Shown here: positions 53,064-62,063 of the stretch, piece by piece
How the letters are laid out: each line of letters starts with the position of its first letter
Numbering within the stretch: position 1 is the first letter of the stretch
NCBI GenBank assembly: GCA_016872645.1
Contig: VGZH01000016.1
Span: 1-64,000 of the forward strand
Direction of reading: 5' to 3'
Length of the DNA: 64,000 nt
DNA from: Planctomycetota bacterium
Lineage (GTDB): Bacteria; Planctomycetota; Planctomycetia; Planctomycetales; Planctomycetaceae
Program-made: the position numbers and the translations under genes
Notes under the pieces: generated by a model
Databases searched by the model: none
What the model saw: the letters and a program-made list of their open reading frames with translations, nothing else
What the model was told of the DNA's origin: nothing

Positions 53064-55598
53064 CTACGGCCGAGTGATCAACGACGTTGACAGCCCGGCG
53101 CAAAGGCCGCGGAAGATGGCGATCTTTTCGGTGGGCGACATCAAGCTGGGACGGTACTTCTTCCAGAGCGATTCGGCGACGGCGGGGTCTTTCGCAACCA
53201 TTGCCGCAAGCATTTCAAACCCTTCTTCGCGCCACAGCATTTCTTTTTTGAAGCTGCTAACGAGATCGAACGCCTGTTCGGTTTGTCCCGCCTTGGCCAA
53301 CCGACATGCCAACCGCAATCCCGAGAGTAACAGCCAGTCGGTATCTTCGGTCGAAGATTTCTCACCTTCGGCTTTTGCCGGTTGATAGGTTTCGAGCTTT
53401 CGAGCGAGAGTGCTCACATTCACGTCTTTCTTTTCGGCCGCGTCAGCGATCTCGCGTTGCAGTGCATCGCGAGCATCTGTCAGTTCGCCGGTCGTGACGG
53501 CATTCTCGCACTGCCGAGCCTGTTCGATCTCGCCCGCCGCGCGAAGTCGCTGGCCGAGACGCACGGACAAGTTGGTCTTGAGAAAATCCTCGCGATTTTC
53601 CGGGGGAGTGCTGTCTTTGGCGTTGGCGGTGGCTTCGGTCCAGACCGCATCGAGCAGCGGCCAATCCAGCGCCGCCTTCAGGAATTCCGTTTGCAGAGCG
53701 AACCGCGCGTTCGCGGCATCCAACATCAACCGGCACTTCGCGCGGTACGTCGTCAAGGTTTGCACGACCCTGTCGTCGGTCTTCAAGTTCAGAGCGGTTT
53801 TCAACTGAGCTTTGACCGCATTGGCGTCGCGAGAAGTCGCCTCGAACAGCTGGGTCGCCACGAATGGGCTGGGGGCGCGGCCTCGCAGATGTTGCATTGC
53901 GGCGGCCAGCGATTGTGTCGCCGGCTGTGTCTGGCCGAGAAGTGTTTGTGCTCGGGCGACTTCAGCCGCTGCGAGCGCGTTCAATTTGGATGAGACGGGA
54001 TCGGCGAGGTCTAATTTCAAGATCTCCTTCATTTCTGGAATCACGAAACTTTGTGGAATTGGGATCGAGGTCATCGCTGTCGCCGCATTCGCAATCGCGC
54101 GATTCGCAGCTTCATTTTGTTTGACCGTCAAACGGCCTGCAGCGACGCGCGCCCAAACATGAGCCTGAGTGGCGGGAGATTCGCCAACGACCGCGGCGGC
54201 GATCATCTCGTCATTGTTCGCGCCGGCCGACTTCGGCGAGGCGACCACGGCATCTCCCCAGGCCGCCCAGCATTCCGCTTTGGTCTCAGCGTCGGGTGCG
54301 AGTTTCAGCCATTCTACGCCCTTGTCCGCGTGCCCCCGCAGGACCAACGTGATTGTCGTCACAACCCACTGCGGCGATTTCCAAGGGATGATTGGCAGTG
54401 ATGACGCGGCTTCCTCCAAATTGAACGAGCGAGTCAAGCGTGCTCGGCGGGAGATGGCGGCCAATGATCCACTTGATCCCGACGGCAGCATGTTTTCCCG
54501 TTTCATTTGGCTTTGTGCGTCCGCGGTACGTCCACTGACGAAGAGCACTGCTGCCAAGTCGGTCGTCGCATCGAAAGTGTGTCGGCCTATGGGTAATTCT
54601 GGCGTGGCCTTCCAGGCGGCTTCGAGCGCGGCCTTGGCCTCGTCGGAATTGCCCAGCGCCAATTCACGCCAGGCGATCTGAGTCAGCGGCGAAACCTGGT
54701 GATAAGGCAGCTTCGGGGCGAGATTCAGCAACTGATCAATGTTCTCGCGTGCGGCTTTGAGGTCGCCGGCCTCAACGTAGGCTTCCGCAGCCAGACGTCG
54801 GCAGAAATGCTTGCTCCGGTTTTTGTCAGTCACGCGAGCGACTTCCACGATGTACGGCAGAATGGCTGCTCGCAATTGTTCGCCACCCGGTTTGGCCTTG
54901 GCCACTTCTTTCGTTTCTTCTCCTTTCTCCGTACCTGTGCTGATGGTGTTCGCGGCCGGCGATTGGCCGCCGGTCTGCGCGGGTGCAGCCGGAGGCTTGA
55001 TCCCTCCCGGCTCACTGAACACGAAGTACCACAGACTGCCGCCGGCCAAGACCAATGTGCTGACGACCGTCAGAATGATCGCCGGTGACGTTTTTTTCGC
55101 TGTGGTCGGAGTGGCCGTCGCGGTCGGAGTCGACTGAGTTCGAGGGTCAGAGGCAGCGTCCGCACCGCTGTTTTTCGGTGCCGTGAAAATAGGGAGCGCG
55201 CATTTTTCGTTGCAGCACTTCACTTCTTTGCCTGCCACATCGTTGGGCGCGAAGCCTGGAGTTTCGCACATCGGACAAATCAATCGCACGGTCTTGCCCT
55301 TGGCAGGCCGCGGCGAAAGCGGAATCGCTCGGCTGTTCGACGCAGCATCGACTCCGAACGGATCATCGTCGTTATCTTTGCTCGCGGAGGGCGCGGACTT
55401 GACCGGAACGGACTTGGCCGCCGGGGGGGCGGTTGTGGGCGCACTGGGCCGCTCTTTAGCGACAGGTTTCTGCGCGGTCTTTTGACCAGGGTTTGGATGG
55501 CCTCCTTTGCCGGTTTTCATGTTGGCGCCGCAGAACGGACAGTTCTCGACATCGTCATCCAGGACCGATTGTTTGCACGCGGGACAGGTCGGAAACAT
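53064..55598 (-). CDS. Zinc-ribbon membrane protein with TPR-like helical domain
   Basis: An 844-residue protein. It begins with a zinc ribbon (FPTCPACKQSVLDDDVENCPFCG: Cys-x2-Cys...Cys-x2-Cys, residues 2-23), a Pro/Ala/Lys linker, and a second Cys motif (LICPMCETPGF...VKCCNEKC, about residues 108-135). A transmembrane helix lies at about residue 174 (AIILTVVSTLVLAGGSLWYFVF). Residues about 235 to the end are helical repeats resembling TPRs (AEAYVEAGDLKAARENIDQL, AWRELALGNSDEAKAALEAAW). Such 'zinc-ribbon + TM + TPR' proteins are common in planctomycetes and uncharacterised. The start at 55598 begins at the zinc ribbon. Confidence 0.82.
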   Translation of the reverse strand: MFPTCPACKQSVLDDDVENCPFCGANMKTGKGGHPNPGQKTAQKPVAKERPSAPTTAPPAAKSVPVKSAPSASKDNDDDPFGVDAASNSRAIPLSPRPAKGKTVRLICPMCETPGFAPNDVAGKEVKCCNEKCALPIFTAPKNSGADAASDPRTQSTPTATATPTTAKKTSPAIILTVVSTLVLAGGSLWYFVFSEPGGIKPPAAPAQTGGQSPAANTISTGTEKGEETKEVAKAKPGGEQLRAAILPYIVEVARVTDKNRSKHFCRRLAAEAYVEAGDLKAARENIDQLLNLAPKLPYHQVSPLTQIAWRELALGNSDEAKAALEAAWKATPELPIGRHTFDATTDLAAVLFVSGRTADAQSQMKRENMLPSGSSGSLAAISRRARLTRSFNLEEAASSLPIIPWKSPQWVVTTITLVLRGHADKGVEWLKLAPDAETKAECWAAWGDAVVASPKSAGANNDEMIAAAVVGESPATQAHVWARVAAGRLTVKQNEAANRAIANAATAMTSIPIPQSFVIPEMKEILKLDLADPVSSKLNALAAAEVARAQTLLGQTQPATQSLAAAMQHLRGRAPSPFVATQLFEATSRDANAVKAQLKTALNLKTDDRVVQTLTTYRAKCRLMLDAANARFALQTEFLKAALDWPLLDAVWTEATANAKDSTPPENREDFLKTNLSVRLGQRLRAAGEIEQARQCENAVTTGELTDARDALQREIADAAEKKDVNVSTLARKLETYQPAKAEGEKSSTEDTDWLLLSGLRLACRLAKAGQTEQAFDLVSSFKKEMLWREEGFEMLAAMVAKDPAVAESLWKKYRPSLMSPTEKIAIFRGLCAGLSTSLITRP

Positions 55599-55767
55599 GG
55601 AAACTCGATTCCGTTTTGTAGAGGTGATTGAAACTGTCCGCAGCAGAATACCATGAGTTGGGAGAAGTGTCTTGCGAACAGACAAACGAGCCGGTTCGTA
55701 TCAGATTTCAAGCGGCTGGTGACCGAACGGCCAACTCCCAAAGTCCTCCAAAGGCTGTGCACCTGCC

Positions 55768-56949
55768 TCAACCTCCCAACGACCAAGCCGATTCGTACAA
55801 GGCCACGATCTCTTCGGCTGTCGGCACTCGCGGGTTGTTTTGCGGACTGCCGGAGGTGAGCGCATCGGCGGCCATCTTCGACAACAACGATCGGAATCGA
55901 GCTTCGTCAACCCCGCGGCAATCCCGCAATCGAGGCACATTGAGATCTGTGTTGAGTTGCTGCAGGCCCTTGACCAATGACTCAGCTGCTGGCTCGTCCG
56001 GCGTATGAAATGGACAGCAGTTCAGCAGCCTTGCCACGGTCGCGTACCGTGTGATGCTGGCCCGCCACGAGAACTGCGTGACCGTCGGCAACAAGACCGC
56101 ATTCGACAAACCGTGCGGCACATGAAAGATCGCCCCGATCGGACGGCTCATGCCGTGGACCAAACAGACGCTGCTGTTGGCGAACGCCATCCCTCCCTGA
56201 CACGCCGCCAGCATCATCCCCGCGCGAGCGTCGTGGTTGTTCGGCTCGCGATACGCCTTACGGAGATGCTTCGCGACGAGTTCGATGCAAGAGAGTGCCA
56301 GCGGATCAGTCATGCCGTTGGCCTTGCGCGAAACATACGCTTCGATTCCATGTGTCAGCGTATCAACGCCGACGGCCGCCGTGAGGTCAGGGGGCATTGA
56401 AAGCGTCAGCTCGTAATCTACCAGCGCGGCGGTCGGGACCAAGTGGACGCTCAAGATCATACTCTTCACGTCCTGCGTGGTATCTGTGATGACCGCGACC
56501 TTGGTGGCTTCGCTGCCAGTGCCTGCTGTCGTCGGAATGGCGATCAGCGGAGCACCCGCTCTCGGAATTTTGTGATAGCCGGCGTACTGGCTGAGCGGCG
56601 AGGAGTTCGTGGTCAACACGCTGATGGCCTTCGCGGCATCGATCGGCGATCCGCCGCCGACCGCGACGATCGCCTGGCAATCATTCGAACGAAACAGATC
56701 CAACCCGTGCGCAACATTTTGATCAGTCGGGTCTGGTTGCACTCCGTCATAGATCGTGACCGACACTCCTGCATCATCGAGCAGCGCCGCGATCTCCCGC
56801 GCCGGTCCAAGTTGCATCATGCCAACGTCCGTGACCAGCAGGACTCGCTGAATCAAATACTTTTGCAGTTGAGCAACCACCTCGCGCCGCACTCCGCCGC
56901 CAACGAGGATTGTCGGAGGAACATGGAATGCACCGAATGCTGTCAGCAT
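55768..56949 (-). CDS. Iron-containing alcohol dehydrogenase
   Basis: A 393-residue NAD(P)-linked dehydrogenase of the iron-containing (type III) family. NAD-binding GGGSPIDAAKAI at about residues 99-110, PTTAGTGSEATKVAVITD, and the metal ligand segment VDTLTHGIEAYVS followed by CLVHGMSRPIGAIFHVPHG supply the Asp and three His. Members oxidise short-chain alcohols or hydroxy acids such as 4-hydroxybutyrate, lactaldehyde or 1,3-propanediol. The methylmalonate-semialdehyde dehydrogenase upstream on the same strand (59 bases apart) suggests that this enzyme makes a semialdehyde for it. Substrate assignment is an inference. Confidence 0.91.
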   Translation of the reverse strand: MLTAFGAFHVPPTILVGGGVRREVVAQLQKYLIQRVLLVTDVGMMQLGPAREIAALLDDAGVSVTIYDGVQPDPTDQNVAHGLDLFRSNDCQAIVAVGGGSPIDAAKAISVLTTNSSPLSQYAGYHKIPRAGAPLIAIPTTAGTGSEATKVAVITDTTQDVKSMILSVHLVPTAALVDYELTLSMPPDLTAAVGVDTLTHGIEAYVSRKANGMTDPLALSCIELVAKHLRKAYREPNNHDARAGMMLAACQGGMAFANSSVCLVHGMSRPIGAIFHVPHGLSNAVLLPTVTQFSWRASITRYATVARLLNCCPFHTPDEPAAESLVKGLQQLNTDLNVPRLRDCRGVDEARFRSLLSKMAADALTSGSPQNNPRVPTAEEIVALYESAWSLGG

Positions 56950-57008
56950 CAGATTCGCCTCGTCGCAAAGTTTCTGAAGGAATCGTAACCACGATCTGGC
57001 GAACGAGG

Positions 57009-58478
57009 CTACCAGCCTTGCGTCCTGCGATACGCGTTGTCCCAGCGGGAAAGCACGATCTTTTGCCGCGTGTAGAACATCACTCCCTCAACGCCTTGCA
57101 CATGCAGATCACCGAAGAACGAGCGATTCCAACCGGAGAACGCAAATGCCGCCATCGGTGCCGGCACGCCGACGTTGACTCCCACCATGCCGCACGAAAC
57201 TTCGCGAGCGAACTGCCGAGCCGCACCGCCGCTGTTGGTGAAGATCACCGCGCCGTTTCCGTACGGATTCCGATTCGTCCAAGTGATGGCCTCGTCGAGG
57301 TCACGCGGTCGCAGCATTGTCAGCACCGGCCCGAAGAGTTCCTCGCGAGCGATGTGCATGTCGGGGCGGGCCTCGTCGAACAGGGTCGGCGAAACGAAAA
57401 AGCCACGGCTTTGACTCTCGTGTTTGCCACCACGGACCAGAACGGCTCTTTCGGCAACCCCCCATTCAATGGATCGCAGGATTCGCTCACGCGAGGCGGA
57501 GTCGATGACAGGTCCCATGTCCGCTTTGGGGTTCGCAGAGGTGTCGCCAACCACCAAGTTGTCGATTGCGGCGGCAATCTGTTCGCGAGTTTGCGAGGCG
57601 GCGTTGCCGACCGCCATCAAGATCGAGCCAGCCATGCATCGCTGTCCCGCGCAACCGAAGGCCGCTCCCATGATCGCTCGCGTCGTCGCGTCCGGTTCGG
57701 CATCGGGCATGACGATCATCACGTTCTTCGCTCCGCCAGCCGCTTGCACTCGTTTCCCGTGCCGGCAGCCAGTGACATAAACATGCTCGGCGACACGCGT
57801 GGAACCAACGAAGCTGATCGCCGCAATCTCTGGATGTTCGAGCAACGCATCGACTGCCTCGCGGCCACCATGCACGATGTTCAGTACGCCCGGCGGCCAA
57901 CCTGCTTCGAGGGCCAATTCCGCGAGACGCACGGCCGTTAGCGGCACCTTCTCGCTTGGCTTGAGAATGAACGTGTTGCCACACGCGACCGCGATCGGAA
58001 ACATCCACAGCGGGACCATCGCCGGAAAATTGAACGGAGTGATGCCCGCGCATACTCCGATTGGCTCACGCATCGTCACGCCGTCGATTCCCTCGGCGAC
58101 CTGCGGCAGGTGTTCCCCTTTGTTCAGGTGCGAAATGCCGCAGGCGAAATCGACAACCTCGATTCCGCGCCGGATGTCACCGCGAGCTTCCTCCAGCGTC
58201 TTGCCGTTCTCGCGGGTGATCAGCGCGGCGAGTTCCTCGAAGTGCGTTTCGAGCTTCGCCTTGAACGCGAACATCCTGGCGGCTCGCGCCGGCGCCGGTG
58301 TCTTCGACCAAGTCACGAACGCCGCCGACGCAGCTTGGATGGCGGCCTCGACTTCGGCCGCTCCACACATCGGCACGCGAGCGATTTCTTCGCCGCGCGA
58401 CGGATTGAAAACCGGACTCCAGCCGGAAACCTGCGGTGTGACCCAACACTCACCGAACAGCACAGGCACATCCATCAT
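57009..58478 (-). CDS. mmsA: CoA-acylating methylmalonate-semialdehyde dehydrogenase
   Basis: A 489-residue aldehyde dehydrogenase of the MmsA group. Visible features: FNPSRGEEIARVPMCGAAEVEAA, EEARGDIRRGIEVVDFACG, GVCAGITPFNFPAMVPLWMFPIAVACGNTF, LKPSEKVPLT, and the catalytic-cysteine region FGCAGQRCM. MmsA converts methylmalonate or malonate semialdehyde plus CoA and NAD to propionyl- or acetyl-CoA. The start at 58478 (tandem ATGs) has GAGGGGG upstream. It is followed by the Fe-alcohol dehydrogenase and is divergent from the GntP permease; the three may form a catabolic unit for a hydroxy acid, valine, or inositol-derived compound. Confidence 0.92.
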   Translation of the reverse strand: MMDVPVLFGECWVTPQVSGWSPVFNPSRGEEIARVPMCGAAEVEAAIQAASAAFVTWSKTPAPARAARMFAFKAKLETHFEELAALITRENGKTLEEARGDIRRGIEVVDFACGISHLNKGEHLPQVAEGIDGVTMREPIGVCAGITPFNFPAMVPLWMFPIAVACGNTFILKPSEKVPLTAVRLAELALEAGWPPGVLNIVHGGREAVDALLEHPEIAAISFVGSTRVAEHVYVTGCRHGKRVQAAGGAKNVMIVMPDAEPDATTRAIMGAAFGCAGQRCMAGSILMAVGNAASQTREQIAAAIDNLVVGDTSANPKADMGPVIDSASRERILRSIEWGVAERAVLVRGGKHESQSRGFFVSPTLFDEARPDMHIAREELFGPVLTMLRPRDLDEAITWTNRNPYGNGAVIFTNSGGAARQFAREVSCGMVGVNVGVPAPMAAFAFSGWNRSFFGDLHVQGVEGVMFYTRQKIVLSRWDNAYRRTQGW

Positions 58479-58622
58479 TCTGGCCCCCTCATTGAGTATT
58501 CCCCGATTCCTCGCAAACATCAATCAGGTTGGCAGAATCATGGAGCACAGAATCATGACGACGGGAAAGTCTGTGCTTCATGATTTTGTGTTCCCTGATT
58601 ATGTCGCCCTTCCGGGAAATCC

Positions 58623-60035
58623 ATGAATAGCCTCTGTCAACTGCTGGTGCTTTTGGGCAGCCTCGCCCTGTTGATGTGCTTGGTAATCCGCGGCAAGAGC
58701 ATTTTCGTCGTCGCGCCTCTGTGTGCGTTGCTGGCTGTGACGCTCAGCGGCGAAGACCCGGTGGCGAAGATGAACGGAGCCTACATGGAGGGCTTCGCGG
58801 ACTACGTGAAGAAATTTTATCTGATTTTCGCGCTTGGAGCAGTCTTCGGAAAGCTGATGGAAGATTCTGGAGCGGCGATCACGGTCGCAAACACGGTTGG
58901 CAAGTTGCTCGGCAAAGAGCGGGCATGTTTGGCGGTCGTGCTGGCCTGTGCATTGTTAACGTATGGCGGGGTGTCGCTGTTTGTCGTGGGATTTTCGGTC
59001 TATCCCTTGGCTGTGCAGTTATTCCGAGCGGCGAGTTTGCCGAGGCGTTTTATTCCGGGAGCGATTGCTTTTGGTTCGATCACCTTCACGATGACTTCGG
59101 CCGGATCGCCAGAGATTCAAAATCTGATTCCGATCCAGTACCTGATCGACGAGGCCACTAAGCAGCCGTTGACCGACGCTCGTGCCGGCTGGCCGGTGAG
59201 CATCATTGTCGCGGTCGGCATGTTCGCCGTCGGCCAGTGGTATCTGGAACGAGTTCTTCGCCGAGCCGTCGCCGACGGTGAGCGATTTGAGCCTCGCGAC
59301 GGTGACCACGTCGCGACTCAAGCGGATTCACGCCGACCGTCGTTTATCGTGGCGATCACGCCGCTGGTCGTCACGCTGTTGGCGTTGAATCTTTTGCCAT
59401 TTGCTTGTCATCAGTTGGCGCACTTTGTTTCGGCGGCGAGCAGCCCAACAATTCATGCCGTGCTCAGCAAGTTCCCTGAAGATGGGACGTTGTCGATCCT
59501 GCTGGGCGTGTTGGCGGGTGTTTGCTTGATGCGTCGTCAGTTGGCGGATGTGTGGCAGTGCTTCGGCGACGGTTTCATCAATGGTTTGTTGGCGGTCGGT
59601 TCCACGAGTGCTGTGGTTGGTTTCGGCTCTGCGGTCAAAGATCTGCCGGCCTTTCAAACGGTGGTCACTTGGGTGACTCATTTGCCGTTCGAGAATCCGC
59701 TGGTCAGTGCCGCGATTGCGGTGGCAGTCATCGCCGGGATTGCCGGTTCGGCATCGGGAGGGCAGGGGATCGCGCTGCCGATTCTCAAGCCGATCTACAT
59801 CGACCAACTCGACGTCGCACCGCGAGCGTTGCATCGCGTGGTCTCAATCGCGTCTGGCAGTTTGGACTCGTTGCCGGCAAACGGGTATCTCGTCATGCTG
59901 ATTCGCAACATCTGTGGCGAGACGCACGCTCGGGCCTACGGGCCGATCTTCGTGACGACCGTGCTGCTGCCGGCCGCCGGCACGGCACTGGCCATCGCGC
60001 TGTTCAAGTGGTTTCCCAGTTGGGCGGCGATGTGA
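58623..60035 (+). CDS. GntP-family permease
   Basis: A 470-residue integral membrane transporter with about 12 hydrophobic segments (CQLLVLLGSLALLMCLVI, FVVAPLCALLAVTLSG, YLIFALGAVFGKLMEDSGAA, ACLAVVLACALLTYGGVSLFVVG and others). GKLMEDSGAAITVANTVGKLLG and the C-terminal GIAGSASGGQGIALPILKP and SLDSLPANGYLVMLIRNICGETH are typical of the GntP group (gluconate, 3-hydroxybutyrate and related acid:H+ symporters). Its divergent position beside mmsA and the Fe-ADH suggests it imports their substrate, a hydroxy acid. The specific substrate cannot be read from sequence. Confidence 0.88.
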   Translation: MNSLCQLLVLLGSLALLMCLVIRGKSIFVVAPLCALLAVTLSGEDPVAKMNGAYMEGFADYVKKFYLIFALGAVFGKLMEDSGAAITVANTVGKLLGKERACLAVVLACALLTYGGVSLFVVGFSVYPLAVQLFRAASLPRRFIPGAIAFGSITFTMTSAGSPEIQNLIPIQYLIDEATKQPLTDARAGWPVSIIVAVGMFAVGQWYLERVLRRAVADGERFEPRDGDHVATQADSRRPSFIVAITPLVVTLLALNLLPFACHQLAHFVSAASSPTIHAVLSKFPEDGTLSILLGVLAGVCLMRRQLADVWQCFGDGFINGLLAVGSTSAVVGFGSAVKDLPAFQTVVTWVTHLPFENPLVSAAIAVAVIAGIAGSASGGQGIALPILKPIYIDQLDVAPRALHRVVSIASGSLDSLPANGYLVMLIRNICGETHARAYGPIFVTTVLLPAAGTALAIALFKWFPSWAAM

Positions 60036-60119
60036 GTTTCACCGCAGATCAGCACGACGCGCGAGCGAGCGATTCCTGTTGCTGTGGTTGACCAGTCGCT
60101 GGCGCATCGTGCTTGTGGG

Positions 60120-62033
60120 CTATGACACCGGACAATCCCACACCGTTCCGTAGGCACCCTCGCGTTCAAAGTGGTCGAGCATTCGGCGATAAAACTCGTG
60201 GTTGGCGAGCGTGCTGCTGTCTCCGATGACGATCAGTTTGCGGCGAGCTCTGGTGAGCGCGACGTTCATTCGGCGCGTGTCCGATAGGAAGCCGACTTCG
60301 CCGGTCGTGTTGGATCGCACGAGCGAAATGACGATCGCGTCTTTCTCGCGACCTTGGAAGCCATCGACCGTATCGATCTCCATCGCTCCGTTGCCGATCA
60401 GCATTCGCAGCAGCCGAGCCTGCGCGGCATACGGCGTGATCACCGCGATCTCCGACGGAGCGACTCCCGCAGCGAGCAGGTCGGCGACTTGCCGAGCAAC
60501 GACTTCCGCTTCGCCAGGATTGCTGCGGCTGGAGCCTTCGGACTCCGCCATTTCGAGGCAGTCTGAGCCGGCCGTATCGATGAACTGCATCGCCGTTTGA
60601 GTCAGTGGAATCGAGGAGACATGCGGCAAGTCAGCCAGCAGGTGCTCACGCACGTTTTCAGCGGCGATCAGTGAGGAATCGTAAAATTCCGACGAAGAGA
60701 ATCGCATGATCTGCTCGTGCATCCGGTACTGTGTCGTGAGTTGCCGCGAAATCACTTTTCCCCATTGCTTGACCAGTCGTTGCATCAAGCTGAGGTCGAA
60801 GCCCAGCTTGCTCGCCTCTGGCGACAGGATTGTCGGGGGCAACTGACAATGATCGCCCGCCAGCACGAGTCGTTTGGCTCGCAGCAGCGGAATCCAACAA
60901 GCCGGCTCGGTCGTTTGAGCCGCCTCGTCGATCACCGCCAAGTCGAACTGCAAATTGCCGAGCAACTCGTCGTCCAGTCCCGTCAGTGTCGCGCACACAA
61001 CTGTCGCCGAATCGAGCAAGTGCGCGACGAGCCGCTCTTCCATCTTTCGAGCATCGGCCAGCAGCCGTTTCGCTTCCGCACGTTGTTCATTCCGCGCCCC
61101 GCGTTCGGGAGCGTTGCGAGTGAACTTGCTCACCTGCCGCCGCAGCGCCCACGCCTGCTTGGTCCATTCGCGAGCCAACTTCAAATCAGAATGCGCGGCG
61201 ACCTGCAGGTCGAGCGTGTGCTCCCGCAGTTCGGGCAACACGCGAGCGGGATGTCCAATTCGGATCGCACGTTCGCCCGCCTCCAGCAATCGCTCCAACA
61301 AGTTGTCGACCGCCAGATTGCTGGGAGCACAAGCCAGCACTCGCTCGCCGCGCCGAACGGCTTGCCGAATGAGTTCGACAACGGCGGTGGTCTTGCCCGT
61401 CCCCGGCGGGCCATGAATGATCGCGATCTCTTTGGCGGACAAAGCATGTGCGACCGCCGCTCGCTGCGATTCATCGAGCGGCGCATTTGTACCACGATCA
61501 TCGGTGAGTAATTCGCTGGCCGTTGTGAATTCTGGCGACTCTTCGCCGAGCAGCGTGCGTTTCAAGGCCGCAAGCCGCCCGCTGTCCGCCGCCGCGACTT
61601 GTTTGATTGCCGCCCGCTGTCGCTCACGCGAGATTTCGTCCGACGACAGGTCGAGCCGATACGACGGCCGATCGCCAATTGGCTCCGGCGATTGGGCCAG
61701 CACGACGGTGATCGTCTCACGATCGCGCTCCGTCACGACACCGCGCCAGGCACCACTTTCGGACACCTGCTCTTCGGACAACACGATCGGACAACCGGAA
61801 TTCAATTTCGTCCAAGGCAACTCCGCGCGGCGATCGCGTTTCCCCATCTTCAGCACCGCGCGCCCACCGAATCCCGTTTCCTCTTCGCGAATTGTCAGCC
61901 CGATCAGGCAAAGACCGGCTCGCTCGGCCGTTTTGCCGGTCGCCAATTGCGAGTGATTCACGATTTCGGCGGCGTCCGCCTCCGCTTCGAATTCCAGGCA
62001 GCGCAGCAACCGTTGGAAATGATCGAGTGGCAT
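60120..62033 (-). CDS. Superfamily 1 helicase, SMUBP2/DNA2-like
   Basis: A 637-residue cytosolic SF1B helicase. Motifs in order: Q-motif region LDESQRAAVAHAL, Walker A HGPPGTGKTTAVVELI, Walker B VIDEAAQTTEP, motif III LVLAGDHCQLPPTI, TTQYRMHEQIMRFSS, VDGFQGREKDAIVISLVRSN (motif V), and NVALTRARRKLIVIGD (motif VI). The domain order matches SMUBP2/IGHMBP2 and bacterial relatives that unwind DNA or RNA with 5'-3' polarity. The N-terminal 150 residues form a small beta-barrel-like domain. A role in repair or RNA processing is likely but not decidable. It is 30 bases downstream of carB on the same strand. Confidence 0.92.
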   Translation of the reverse strand: MPLDHFQRLLRCLEFEAEADAAEIVNHSQLATGKTAERAGLCLIGLTIREEETGFGGRAVLKMGKRDRRAELPWTKLNSGCPIVLSEEQVSESGAWRGVVTERDRETITVVLAQSPEPIGDRPSYRLDLSSDEISRERQRAAIKQVAAADSGRLAALKRTLLGEESPEFTTASELLTDDRGTNAPLDESQRAAVAHALSAKEIAIIHGPPGTGKTTAVVELIRQAVRRGERVLACAPSNLAVDNLLERLLEAGERAIRIGHPARVLPELREHTLDLQVAAHSDLKLAREWTKQAWALRRQVSKFTRNAPERGARNEQRAEAKRLLADARKMEERLVAHLLDSATVVCATLTGLDDELLGNLQFDLAVIDEAAQTTEPACWIPLLRAKRLVLAGDHCQLPPTILSPEASKLGFDLSLMQRLVKQWGKVISRQLTTQYRMHEQIMRFSSSEFYDSSLIAAENVREHLLADLPHVSSIPLTQTAMQFIDTAGSDCLEMAESEGSSRSNPGEAEVVARQVADLLAAGVAPSEIAVITPYAAQARLLRMLIGNGAMEIDTVDGFQGREKDAIVISLVRSNTTGEVGFLSDTRRMNVALTRARRKLIVIGDSSTLANHEFYRRMLDHFEREGAYGTVWDCPVS

Positions 62034-62063
62034 TTGGGGTCGAACGGTCGCTTGCGGAAGTCT

